Below are positions 12,801 to 25,900 of a DNA stretch of 64,000 bases, one piece after another. Source of the stretch: Nipponacmea schrenckii (lineage: Eukaryota > Mollusca > Gastropoda > Lottiidae); NCBI GenBank assembly GCA_030562195.1, contig CM060200.1:7316001-7380000 (forward strand), in the 5' to 3' direction. Both the position numbers and the translations under genes were made by a program. Below the pieces are notes generated by a model, which saw nothing but the letters and a program-made list of their open reading frames with translations, did not search any database and was not told the origin of the DNA. Every line of letters begins with the position of its first letter. The first letter of the stretch is position 1.

Positions 12801-13956
12801 AATAATGGTAAACTTGGTTCAGTAGACTGGCTTGGTGCTTGAAAATATGAGCACAACCCCATACCAAATGTTATCCGGCATACAAAATTATTAAGGCCAG
12901 ACTATCTTTTTTTGTGGGCATTATGAAAGGACACATTGCACATCAACTGTGATGTTTGAGTTTGAGAACAGAGTATGTTTACATGAGAAATAATGCTTGA
13001 ACATAATATTAAAAGCATCTGGATTGTATTATGCTTGAGCTCCTTGTTTCTACATAATTATCTGGGTCAACATTTCTTTTTGGTTTTGACAGAAACTAAA
13101 GTTCTAATCTGATTTGACCTCTGTACTTTAATTTTTGTATGATTTCCATGAACATCTTTTGAGTTATAGCCATTAACGCATTGAAATTTGCTTGAGAACT
13201 AATTGGAGATTAAAGTTTTGATGGACTTTATTTTCAGAAGGCATGATTCTCAGTGTCCGTGTTCATAACAACCCATGAACCCTTACTGAAAACAAAACAA
13301 ACAAAATTTAATGAGTTGTTGCCCACATTCAATTTTTAGTCTGTAAACACTCTAAGGTACACAAATCTTGCCGAAATTTGACAAAAAAAACTGATGGATA
13401 CTGTACTGTCGAAATATTTTATTGAAAATCAAAGCTGCCAATGGGTGTATATTACCATCTATCAACCTTTGGTTTTGGTTAATACCCTTGACTTGACCTA
13501 ATTTGTCAAAATTGAAGTAATGTTATTTACTTCTTATAATTATGATTCCTACACTGTGGACATTTGTTATCTTGTCTGGTATGTTATCTTTTAATGGACT
13601 GATGTTAATAGATCTTATCATTGCATGTTGGAACAATTATATACTTAATTAAGCTATTAGTTTTTAATGGTCTCATCTAAAGTAATATATAGCCTAACAT
13701 AAATAAGAAACCTACATTAGATCACATATGTTGAAAAATTTTCAGTCATGCAAGTGATATGAAGATTTTGTTCATTAGTTTACCGGTGTTAGATGTAAAG
13801 ATGATACGGCAGAATTTACCAACCATAGTCCGTTACTGTGTTAAAAGGGGAATAAACTCTGCGTAACACCGCCTATAACAAAAATTGTATCCGGACTTGA
13901 GTACACATGAAAGTTGACCTTTTTTTCTGTTGGCCTGATGATCTATCATAAAAGGA
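9837..13956. other. 3' UTR of PAQR and intergenic DNA
   Basis: No coding exon is recognised. From about 9860 to 10550 the motif TATTCAGATAATAAG and variants recur loosely, suggesting an old, decayed tandem array within or after the 3' UTR. Between 10570 and 10840 ATATGTACA/TTAAACCTT motifs recur similarly. A dispersed repeat sits at about 11140-11390 (listed separately). Open stretches such as 12607-12801 show no family resemblance. Confidence 0.5.
11140..11390 (+). repeat. Dispersed repeat, copy 1 (partner at about 56370-56600)
   Basis: Shares ordered blocks with the region near 56370: GGATTATTGAAAAAAC, AGCGTTTTTC, TCCAGATTTTAAG, GTTACTTTAT, GACACCATGTAAGTTCA and GAGAACTAAAA. Copy 1 can form a stem from ATTATTGAAAAA and TTTTTCAATAAT around 11200-11245. 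No terminal repeats or target duplication could be fixed. Confidence 0.6.
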
Positions 13957-16900
13957 ATGTCATTCGTTTTATTTGAAATAATTGTGCCAGCAGAAAAAGA
14001 AGATCTGCAGGATGATATTAAGGAAAGGCAGAAATCGGGAGGTTCGGACAGCGATACGGACGGGGAGGGAGACAGTAGCAGTAATGAAGAGGAAGATGAA
14101 ATAGAGTGGAATACTTCGGAGGACGATACTACAGTTAATGGGAAGAACGACGGTGAGTGTTCATCTACGCCGAGTTCTTATTTTGCAGGTTGATTTTACG
14201 AATGAATTTAACGTATTTCGCACATTTAAAAAAAAAATGAAAATGTAGGTCAAGAAATTGATAAAATAAAAAAAAGTCCGAATTAGTCTGACATTTTTTT
14301 GCTCAGTAATAATAATTATTTGAGAAGGCTATACTATAGGACTAAAAAAGTTAAAGCTTTAAAAGGGACATAATATAACTTGGTCTAAGTAACAGGAATT
14401 GTTTCACTAAAGTTATCAGTAATTAGTGTTACTGCTTACCATCAAAATAAGACCTGTAACTTGTAAGCAACAATATTTAAAGGGGCCCAGGCTTTATTTG
14501 TTTCGGACAATCATCCGACAGCCTCAAACACATGAAATCTTTTGCTTAGCTAGTCTACAGAGCTTACCTTTGAAATTTGAGCCTTCAAATCCATGTGTAT
14601 CCATAATTATCCGTGTTTGAAAAACCATTATGCCTTAAGATATTTCAAACGTCCCGCCATATTGGAAAACGGTTCGTCTTGATAATCAAAGAGTTATCCT
14701 TCCCGTCATGCAATAGCGGTCATCTATATAAATAGACTACAATGCATTTTCAATTGTAGACTTTGTCAACAGGACACACAGTTTTCAGACTGACTGGAGA
14801 CCAGCCGCGTACAGCATGAAAAAAATATGAAAAGTGAAATTTTTGTTTGAGGTATATTTCAAGGTATTTTGCAATTTTCTTAGAGCTTGAGTATTTCTGA
14901 GGACTGTTTAAATGTAACAAAGGTCCAAAACGACCCCTAAAAAATAAGCCTGGGCCCCTTTAAAGTAAATTAAGGTTAACAGTGACACTGGCAGCAGTTG
15001 CTTTAATGGGTCAGTTTTAACCTAATGACCTCTGTTTTAATGGATCCACTTAATTTGGACTGATACAGAACAGCCAATGGAAAACCCTGGTGGAAAGGCC
15101 ATTCCACATATCAAACACACATGTCTTTTAGTATAAACCTTCTTCGGTTTCTATATTGAATCCATCATAAAGAAATAATATATCAGCGGTTGACAAAACA
15201 GTCATATTGTTCTACTTTCTATTTGAGCAGACTGGATAAGCTAGTCTAATACATCTCAGAATGCACCAATTGTTCACTTCATATTATCCTGTCGCATCGA
15301 ATGGAAACCATGTGATTGGTCAAAACTGAGTTAGGTCAAAGGTCGTTCAAACAGTTTGTATTGAAGTGCTGTGTTAGACCTAACTGTAGCCTAGTGGTTA
15401 CGTACAAAGCCAATAGCTCATAAACACATTCGAAACGAAACTAATAAAATACGAAAGAAAGTTAGGTCTATATTTTTATTAGACTGATTTTCTTCCTATC
15501 CAAGTCAAGTGAATGCACATTTTGAAGAGTTGTCCTTCTAAGAAACTCCATTTTGAAAATTTTAGGCTATCGTAAGATTCTTTGACATATGAACATTTAT
15601 TTTTAAATTTGATTCTTTTTAGGCCCTACAGGTATGATAAAATTTACATGACATGACTGATAATATTTTTTTTTCAAAACATTGGTAGAATAGAGAGAAT
15701 GACTTGGGCTTCCTAGCTTTGTATTTTTGCAAGTAAAAATTTTATTTTAACTTCAAAAGCACATTTTGTCAACAATAAATATTGTGCAGAATGTAAACAT
15801 TTCATTGTAATGTCCTGACAGAAAAACAAATAATGCTGCTGTGGCTTGTCATACAATCAACACTCAAAAATTGTTGAACCATGACCTTAAGATTTAATCT
15901 TCTATTCTTTTATGCTTTGTGTAATAGCCTGTATATTCTACACTATTATATATTATTGGTCTACTAATCCTAGGCCTAGATATGTTACTTACCGGGTACT
16001 TAGAAAAGCCCTATTGCCCATGAATGCAAGATCTGATTTATAGTTTGGTAGCCAAATTAATATGCACTTTATGAATATTTCTATCGATTTTTTCAAAATA
16101 CTGAAAAACACTAAGATTCAAATAATATTTTTAGACCTAAAAATGTTTCTTGACCTGATGGAACAAGCAAATTTTACTTCATATTAATAGAGACTTATGT
16201 TATTTTTCCTGATCATTAGAATATTTCTACTTTCGATTGATATTTATAAGTATAGGGTAAGCATTATGAGTGGATATCAATTAAATTTGAAACCCATGTC
16301 TAAGCTTATATGAGGCTCAGAAAAATTGGAAAAAGAATCTGGGAAAATATCATTTACAAGTGACATTTGTTTTCTTAAGAATCCATGTGTGTTAACTTTA
16401 ATCTTTCAAGCTTACACCATGTTTTATATCACTTGCTTGTGTTTTACTAACAGTGTGCATTGTGAAACAAATTTTAAATACATTTTTAGATAATAACAAA
16501 GGATGTAGTGGTGCAGAATCAGAGGACTCTAAAAAGAAAGCTGGTTCAAGTGAAGAAGTGAATTCAACTGGTACAAAGTCAAAAAATGTCAGTGGCAAAA
16601 AGTTTGAAGTGAAAAAGGTGGATGAACATTCCCATGAACCAATTAATGTAGGGGGAAATCAGTCATCAAAAGAAACTGGACTAAACAAAGAAACTGGTGT
16701 AGCTGAAGACCAAGCAAAAGATGTTGAGAAAACTGTGACTGCTGAGAAGCAGAAACAAAACCAAAAACAGAATGAAAAAGGTGAAACAAATCTTGAGAAA
16801 ACTGTCTCTGCTGAAATAAAAACTCGAGAACACCCAAACCAGAATAAACCAGATGTTAAAAGCACTTCTGATGAAAAAGAGGCAAAAAAGCAACCTCCAA

Positions 16901-19900
16901 ATACGGATAAAATAGATACAGAAAACTTGTCTATGTCTATTTCTGCTGAAATAAAAACACAAGGACAACCAAACAAGGATAAACCTGATCCTGAAAAAAC
17001 TAAAGAAAGACAGAATACTGGAGGTGAAAAGAATGCAGGTCAAAAAAAATCTCAAAGAAAAAGCAAACGAAAGAAAAAAAAAGATCGTTTTTCTATAAAG
17101 AAGGTTAAAGATGTCCCAAATTCTAATGAAGCCAAGAGTGAAGAAAAAAACACAAAAACAGATCAGTCACCAGGTATAAAATTATTATGGATGCATTAAA
17201 TCTATTTAAAATAGGAAATGCTTTATTTTGATTCATATTAAATTTTAAATGTTTTTCTAAACTTTGGTTTCACTTGGTTTAATATAATGAATTTTAAATT
17301 GCTTTTTGTGACATTTCTAACACTTAATCTCATGTTATGAGTACTAATACCACCCTTTTTTGCCCTATATAGTTTTAAATTAAATGGAGACAATTATTCT
17401 TGAATTTTATTTCCAATTTAAAATAGGCAAGAACAAATTTGGTAGAAAAGTACAGTTTCAGTCACTAAAAGAAAAGTTAGGCAAAAAATCTACAGAAGAA
17501 AATTCTGGCTGCAATTCGGGTGAAAATTCTGGATACATCTCTGGTGAAAATTCAGGATATATGTCAGATGACAATTCTGGTTATGGTACTGACAGGAAAT
17601 CTTCAACTGGCAGTAGAAATATACCTTTATTTGATCACCAATTTAGTATGGTGGAATTTATTCCTGAACAACATTCAACACTTTTAGAGGTAGGAATCTT
17701 ATGTGGGTTGGGTTGAAACTTGCTATTTGTTATTTAGATAACAGCAGGCTATAATGTTGTTGCTTAAATCATTTGAATCTTGCTTGTATTGCAAGGTTTA
17801 CAGGAAAAAACTGTGACTCCATACAACTTGATATGAAATGCTAAGATATGTATGTTTGTGTATGGATACTTTACAATCTAGCAGCTGTACTTGAATGGTG
17901 CCGGCTTGTAAAGGCATACATATAAAAGATTAGACACAAAAATAACATTCATACATGAAAATTGTTTTTGTATTTGCTCATTTTCTATTTCAGTCAGTAA
18001 AAGAAACAATAAGTTATTTAGATATTAAAAATTCAGTTATAATTATGACAGAAGATCGAATTTGTTACAAGGTAAATATTTAGTCTAAACTCTTTAATAC
18101 TAGCCTTTACATCAATTGAATGAGTTTTGTAAAAATGTTATATTTTTATACTGTTTATAAGACATATAAAAATAGGCGTAGGTAAAGAAGCACTAGATAT
18201 ATGGATTTACTATTTCTGATATTTATTAACTCAACGTTTCACATGCTTATACAGGCAGTGTGTCCATTTCTCTAAATTATGCTGTCTGTATGAGCATTTG
18301 AAACGTTGAGTTAATAAATTTTAGAAATAGTAATAGTATTTCAATGTATCTTGTACTTCTTCATGTTATATATTTTACCTAGATTTCATTTGTGGAAGAA
18401 TCTGGTAGCAGATGTGAATTGATATTAAAGTTTTTAAAATCGTGTGGAATAGGTCGTAAAGATAAGTCCTCTATCAGGTTAGTGGTCATTCTTATATGTT
18501 GAGCAGAATCAAAATATATGGAGTTAGGTGAGAAGAATGTTGCAGTAGAAAAAAAACATTTGACTACAGAAAACTGAGGTGAACTTAACCCAGTACATCT
18601 AACAAATGATGATCAAACTCTACAAAAATCTTAAACAATTTCAGAAATTGTAATAACTGTATTTTAAGACCTCAGATAAAGAGTTTGTTACCATGGCAGA
18701 CATTTTGTAAAGCTCTACACAACATTTGTTAGAATTGAAATATAAGCAGATATATGATCCAGTAGATTGGAATATCATATCAGCTTTGATGAGAATACCA
18801 AAGGCTTTGAGGGTGTGATTTACAATGTCAATTTTATCTTCATCAATACATGTTACATATATTCAAAGCCTGTAAAATATTGCATTACATACAGTTTCGA
18901 TGAAGTTACATCCTACTTCTCTGCATACAGTTTCTGAGAATCCAATATTTTTACATGTATTCTATTAATATACTTTTTTCAGTGTGATACCAGTTAGTAT
19001 TTACTATGATATTGATACTGATACTAAAAATAATGAGGAGCTAAAAGAGTAAGTACACGTAGATAGTCTACTAATAAATGTACTCACAATGCAACTTTCA
19101 CACATACCCAATTTCGATATCAGTTATAATTGACTTGAACTTTGACTGGGTTACCACTTACTCTTGCAGAATTACGAGAACATTGAAGCAGACATGCCAC
19201 TCGTAAAAATTCTATTGGCTGGGCAAATGAAGCAATCATTTGCAAACATGCCTCAAGTTATAGCAATTAAGAGAACAATTTATATTTCAGAAATAGTTCT
19301 GGAGAAGATGTTGTTAAAGATGATGATTTTAAGAAATCTGTTAAATCTAGACTAGTAGTGGATCAGGTAAGTTTTCTAGTCACAAACTACCTCAGTTCTA
19401 ATCTTGATTATTGGCCCTGAAATTGATCTTGTGCAATATAAAAGCTTGCACCATGTAGACCTACTGTTACTCTACTTCAGAATTTTGCGCGCTTTGGTTT
19501 GTGAATCTAACTGTTAATTGATGTGAACTTATTTGACTTCAAAACAGTACTTATTTTCTTAGAATATGTAACAGTATATTTGACGTAACACTCATTTCTA
19601 AGAAATTTAAACCTTAAATCCTCACAATCTAGCTTAAACTGCAATTTTATCTGAAATTGATTGGTAACTATAAGCAGATACAATGTTTTTAAATTTGTAA
19701 ATAGATGACTATACATGTAGTTAATTACTTCTCAAGAATCTAGAAATAAATATATTTTATTGTATTTTAGGTGGTACAATCAGTGAAGACCAATGCAGCC
19801 TTAACGTTTGATTATCTAGTGTTAACATTTCTAGCTAGTTTAATAGCTGCTGTTGGATTGATAGAGAGTAGTTCAGTTGTGTTAGTAGCTAGTATGTTGA

Positions 19901-22900
19901 TATCACCTCTAATGGTAAGATATTCCCAGTTTATGAGATTATTACTGAAACCAAATAAAATGATTTATGGCAAAAAGAATGAAATGTTGAAATTATTACA
20001 GTGAAACCCATCCAAACCACATTCTCTATAAACCGGCATCCCCTGTAAACCGGCATATTTGTCCCGACGGAATAACTATATATATTAAACATAGGAAGCT
20101 TCGAAATCAAGTCCCAAAGTAGTTAATCCACAGTTAATTGGTCTCTCTAAACCTGCATCTGAATTCGTTATGAAGTTATTCCGTTGGAGGTATGAAAGAT
20201 GAATACGACACATTCTAATTAATCATTAATCCAATTAATTACACTTTATGTATTACCACTGCTACTGGTAAACCTGCCGGTTTAGAGGGGTTTCACTGTA
20301 CACAAGGGCTATTGATTTGGCTCTATTTTTTCGGATATGACTGGCAGTCATGCCAAAATGACCGTTTAAAAAAAGGCTCTGCCGGATATCAAGTATAGGT
20401 CAGTGACGTTATAAAAAATTCAGAATTAAATTACTACACAATCACGTTTAGTCAATGAGACAACTAACACTATCAGTCAATTAATTAAGTTAAGTAAGGG
20501 ATTAACGGTAAGAGGTGGTTAATTAACAATGAATTTATTGACAATTATTAATCGGCTGCCGGTAAACGCTTCCAGTTCACTTAACTATAATGGGAACAGT
20601 TGACACGATAATCCGTTATATGTTTAATCCTATAGTTATGCCGTTAAATTTTAACCGGTCATTTCATCAATAGTCAATACCAGCGTAAACATGCAAAGAA
20701 ATTGAAACAAATAATATTCTTGACGATGGTAGCTTGCCGGTCATTGAGAATTCTTTTTAACAATTATAAAGTTGAAACATAGTTTAATTAAATATCACTA
20801 GCAGGCTATTTACTATTGAAAATTGTACCATTCCTTGCAAAAAATGTGCGTAGTTATATAAGTTTTATCGTTTTTTATCTGTTTACTACTAGGATATGAA
20901 ATAGTTAATATTTATAGACAGTTGGGGAAGCTAGCGGGAAAACACCGTCATTTTCTCAGTATTGGTGTCATTAAAAACACTTTGTTTTTCTAATGATCAA
21001 CTGGAAGTACATCGTCGGTAAAATTTATCTTAAAATCGGCATTTATAACTTATAAAATATTAAATTACTGTAGATGTTTGATGATCAGATTGTTTTGTTA
21101 TTGTGATGTGATGTATGACAGTATTTTAGGAAAGTTTAAGTCCCAATTATGATGAATATAACTAAACATTCATGGCATTAAAATACATTTTACAGTTGGA
21201 TACTAGTTGAATAGTACTTAGTGTAGCAGTTTTGACATCAACAAAACATTGGTTAAATAATGTCCAGCTGGGAAAAAAATAAATCAACAGCCCTGCTGTA
21301 CACTTGAATATAAGGTATTTTCTACATGACTATATAGATAACTATATAATTTCAGGGTCCTATATTAGCTATTGTTTTTGGGTCGGTTATTAAGAATCCT
21401 ACTCTATGGAAACTAGGGTTAAAGAATGAGTTGATAGGACTGGGTGTGTGTATATCTTGTGGTGAGTGTTATTCTAGGTCATTATAACATAGACCACTTT
21501 TTTTTTTATTTCCACGCCTACAAAATTTATTTATCTAGGCAGGATTAAGGGATTAAATCAATCCATTTAGACTTTTCTATTTATTTGATTGGTATGCTTC
21601 TTACTTGAAAATATTAGCTGTATATTAAATAATACAGTTTTCAACCAGTGACATTCTCAATTTTTATTAAACAACTGTTTATTTATTGTATACTGTGTAG
21701 CAAAGCTCTGTTTCCTGTCTGAATAAGTCACAGATTTTGAATATGAATCAGATACATTAGTACTGAAGTACAGTATAATTTATGAGTTATATGTCGTTAT
21801 TGCAGTTTTGTTACTTGTCATTACTTCATGTGACTAAGACATAAATATCCTATGTTATAAAATTAGCTCTACTTATTAAATGAACGTTTTGAGCAAAACT
21901 GTTTCAAAAATCGAACCCATTTTGACGTTGGATGGAATGGTATCAAAGAGTGATGAAATATTAATTGTTTTACAGGTTTTGTATTTGGTTTATTACCAGC
22001 AGGGTTAACTATGATCGGTACTAGCTGGAGAATTACTGAGGAATTCCCCACTGTTGAAATGTCTTCCAGGTTGGTCATATTAATATACATGTGACTATAT
22101 ATCAGTAGTTATAATTTTACTGGAATATGTTACAAAGTTTCCTAGATATCTGAGCAAAGAAAGTTTTCAGCAGCAAAAACAAAGTCTTGTGTGAACTTTA
22201 TGCTTATTAAATACCGAAATCATTGTCATGAATTTTATTGTATTAAATTCTAATGTTGATAGTGCATTCTGGCAATACAAAGAAAGACTCTTGGTGGTTC
22301 AAATTTTTACTGACACACTTAAGGGGGCCTTCGTACTGCCTGAATCTTGGACAACCCGATGCAAGGTTTATTTATTTTTAGAGGTTACGTTCTCCTTTAT
22401 TCATGTGGATGTGATGCATCCATTAAGATAATTTTTATCGCTAAGCAACCTGAGCCCACCCTCAAAGGAACCATATTATGTTACTAATTTGAGAAACTGG
22501 TTCTGTGAAACCGTGAATCAGTACACTTAGATGTAAATAGGAAATAGCGGGTTATGGTTTCAGAGCAGTCAACTATATGTAAATTTATAACCCGTGTTTT
22601 GATATTTATTTTTGAAGAGGTACACCACGTAGTTTAGGTGTTGGTATATTAATAGCTATACCATCCGGTGCTGGGGTGGCACTATCTGTATTAGGTGGTA
22701 ATATGGGATCTCTGGTTGGTGTGGCTATATCTGCTTCCTTGCTTCCACCAGCTGTTAATGCGGTAAGAATTAAATGGTTGTTTCTAAGTTTGAACCACAG
22801 TGGCTTAGCAACCTAGAAATGGTTGCTGGACTATAGTATTACCTGTGATGCAGGTTAAAGCATTTGGACCAAAGCCCATGTACATTAAAAGTCCCTTGTC

Positions 22901-25900
22901 AGACTAAAATAGAAAGTAAATGCTGCAGTCCTGATAAAGAAATATAATCAGATGATAAAACAGACTCATGTTCAAGTAGAATATTAGTTTAGTGATAAGG
23001 AAATATATTTTCAATTTGCTCATATATTCTTCAGTACCATATCTTCTGTTATTTTAGGGAATGTTGTGGGCGTACAGTATAATGACAGCTATAAGACCAC
23101 CTAGTACTATTCCTACTCAATCAGTAAGTTATTTTATATTTCATGGAACTTCTAACCAGCTGATGTATTCAGGGGGCACATATACATGTATAGCAGCAAT
23201 TGATATGGTGAGATCTTAAAGAGGCACCATAGGGTTTTCTAGCCGTTGGATGTGTGATGTAAAAATAAAGTTCCTATTTGCATGCTTCCCATGTGTTTCA
23301 CATGTAAATGCAGAAAATTTTACCAGTTTATGGTGTCAGATTCTATTACCATTTTTAATTTTCCAGACCTTTGACATTCTGCAGACTATTAATGTCTTCA
23401 CACATCTGTTGGTATCTGTTTCTTTAATTGTAGACAAACCAGTTGCTGATTTGCTCTTTAAAAAGTTATATGTATGATGGTTAAAATTTGGCTTTATCAG
23501 GTGGTAAAGTAAATAATTAAATGATGTTTTACTATGTTTTTCAGTTAGGTAACCTAACAGATGATTTATGTGATCACTTTGAGTTTATAGACAATACTTA
23601 TCAACCCAATTTTTTCTGTGATATGTGGAAAGAGGCGGCTATGTTGGGGTTTATTAGTTTGATTTTAACCATGTTGAATATACTAGCTATACTAGCCATG
23701 GGCTATGTTGTATTAAAGGTAATTTGATCATATTTAATAAGAGATCAATATTTTTAGGAAAAGTGAAATTAAAACTTATTATTTTCGGATTAAATGGTAG
23801 ATAATGATGAAAGTGACTCTCAAAAAGTCATGAATAGTAGATAATGATGAAAGCGACTCAAAAATTCATGAATAGTAGATAATGATGAAAGTGACTCTCA
23901 AAAAAAGTCGTGAATAGCAGATAATGATGAAAATGACTCTCAAAAATCGTGAATAGTAGATAATAATGAAAGTGACTCTCAAGAAGTCGTTAATAGTAGG
24001 TAATGTTAAAATTGACTCACAAAAAGTCATGAATAGTAGACAATGATGAAAGTCACTCTCAAAAGGGTATGAATAGTCGATGATGAAGGTGACTCCAAAA
24101 AAGTCATGAATGGTAGATAAGGATGAAAGTGACTCTCAAAAAGTCATGAATAGTCGATGATGATGAAATTGACTCTCAAAAATTTATGAATAGTAGATAA
24201 TGATGAAAGTGACTCTCAAAAAGTCATGAATAGTCAATAATGATGAAAGTGACTCTCAAGAAGTCATTGATAGGTAATGATGAAAGTGACTCTCAAAACG
24301 TCATGAATAGTAGACAATGATGAAAGTGACTCTCAAGAAGTCATTAATAGGAGACAATGATGAAAGTGACTCTCAAGAAGTCATTAATAGGAGGTAATGA
24401 TGAAAATAACTCTCAAAAAGTCATGAATAGTCGATGATGAAGGTGACTCCAAAAAAGTCATGAATAGTAGATAATGATGAAAGTGACTCTCAAAAAGTCA
24501 TGAATAGTCGATGATGATGAAAGAGACTCTCAAAAATATATGAATAGTAGATAATGATGAAAGTTACTCAAAAATTCATGACTAGTAGATAATGATGAAA
24601 GCGACTCTCTAAAATTAATGAATATTCAATAATGATGAAAGTGACTCAAAAAAAGTCGTGAATAGCAGATAATGATGCAAATGACTCTCAAAAATCGTGA
24701 ATAGTAGATAATAATGAAAGTGACTCTCAAGAAGTCATTAATAGTAGGTAATGTTAAAATTGACTCACAAAAAGTCATGAATAGTAGACAATGATGAAAG
24801 TCACTCTCAAAAGGGTATGAATAGTCGATGGTGAAGGTGACTCCAAAAAAGTCATGAATGGTAGATAAGGATGAAAGTGACTCTCAAAAAGTCATGAATA
24901 GTCGATGATGATGAAAGTGACTCTCAAAAATTTATGAATAGTAGATAATGATGAAAGTGACTCTCAAAAAGTCATGAATAGTCGATGATGATGGAAGTGA
25001 TTCTAAAAAATATATGAATAGTAGATAATGATGAAAGTGACTCTCAAGAAGTCATTGATAGATAATGATGAAAGTGACTCTCAAGAAGTTGTGAATAGTA
25101 GATAATGATGAAAGTGACTCTCAAAAAGTCATGAATAGTAGACAATGATGAAAGTGACTCTCAAGAAGTCATTAATAGGAGGTAATGATGAAAATAACTC
25201 TCAAAAAGTCATGAATAGTCGATGATGAAGGTGACTCCAAAAAAGTCATGAATAGTAGATAATGATGAAAGTGACTCTCAAAAAGTCATGAATAGTCGAT
25301 GATGATGAAAGAGACTCTCAAAAATATATGAATAGTAGATAATGATGAAAGTGACTCTCAAAAATATATGAATAGTAGATAATGATGAAAGTGACTCTGA
25401 AGAAGTCATTGATAGGTAATGATGAAAGTGACTCTGAAGAAGTCGTGAATAGTAGATAATGATGAAAGTGACTCTCAAAAAGTCATGAATAGTAGACAAT
25501 GATGCAAGTGATTCTCAACAAGTCATTAATAAGAGATAATGATGAAAATAACTCTCAAAAAGTCATGAATAGTAGATAATGATGAAATTGATTCTGAAGA
25601 GGTCATTGATAGGTAATGATGAAAGTGACTCTGAAGAAGTCGTGAATAGTAGATAATGATGAAAGTGACTCTCAAAAAGTCATGAATAGTAGACAATGAT
25701 GAAAGTGACTCTCAAGAAGTCATTAATAGGAGATAATGATGAAAATAACTCTCAAAAAGTCATGAATAGTAGATAATGATGAAATTGATTCTCATAAAGT
25801 CATGAACAGTAGATAATGATGAAAGTGACTCTCAAGAAGTCATTAATAGGAGGTAATAATGAAAGTGACTCTCAAAAAGTCATGAATAGTCGATTATGAT

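Noticed and set aside
12607..12801. 64-codon open stretch between PAQR and the DUF389 gene
   Set aside because: Short, isolated, no recognisable motif and no conserved neighbours. Insufficient support for a gene.
16643..17055. Several minus-strand open stretches opposite DUF389 exon 2
   Set aside because: They are antisense shadows of a Lys/Glu-rich exon, whose complement naturally lacks stops and reads as Phe/Leu/Ser-rich.
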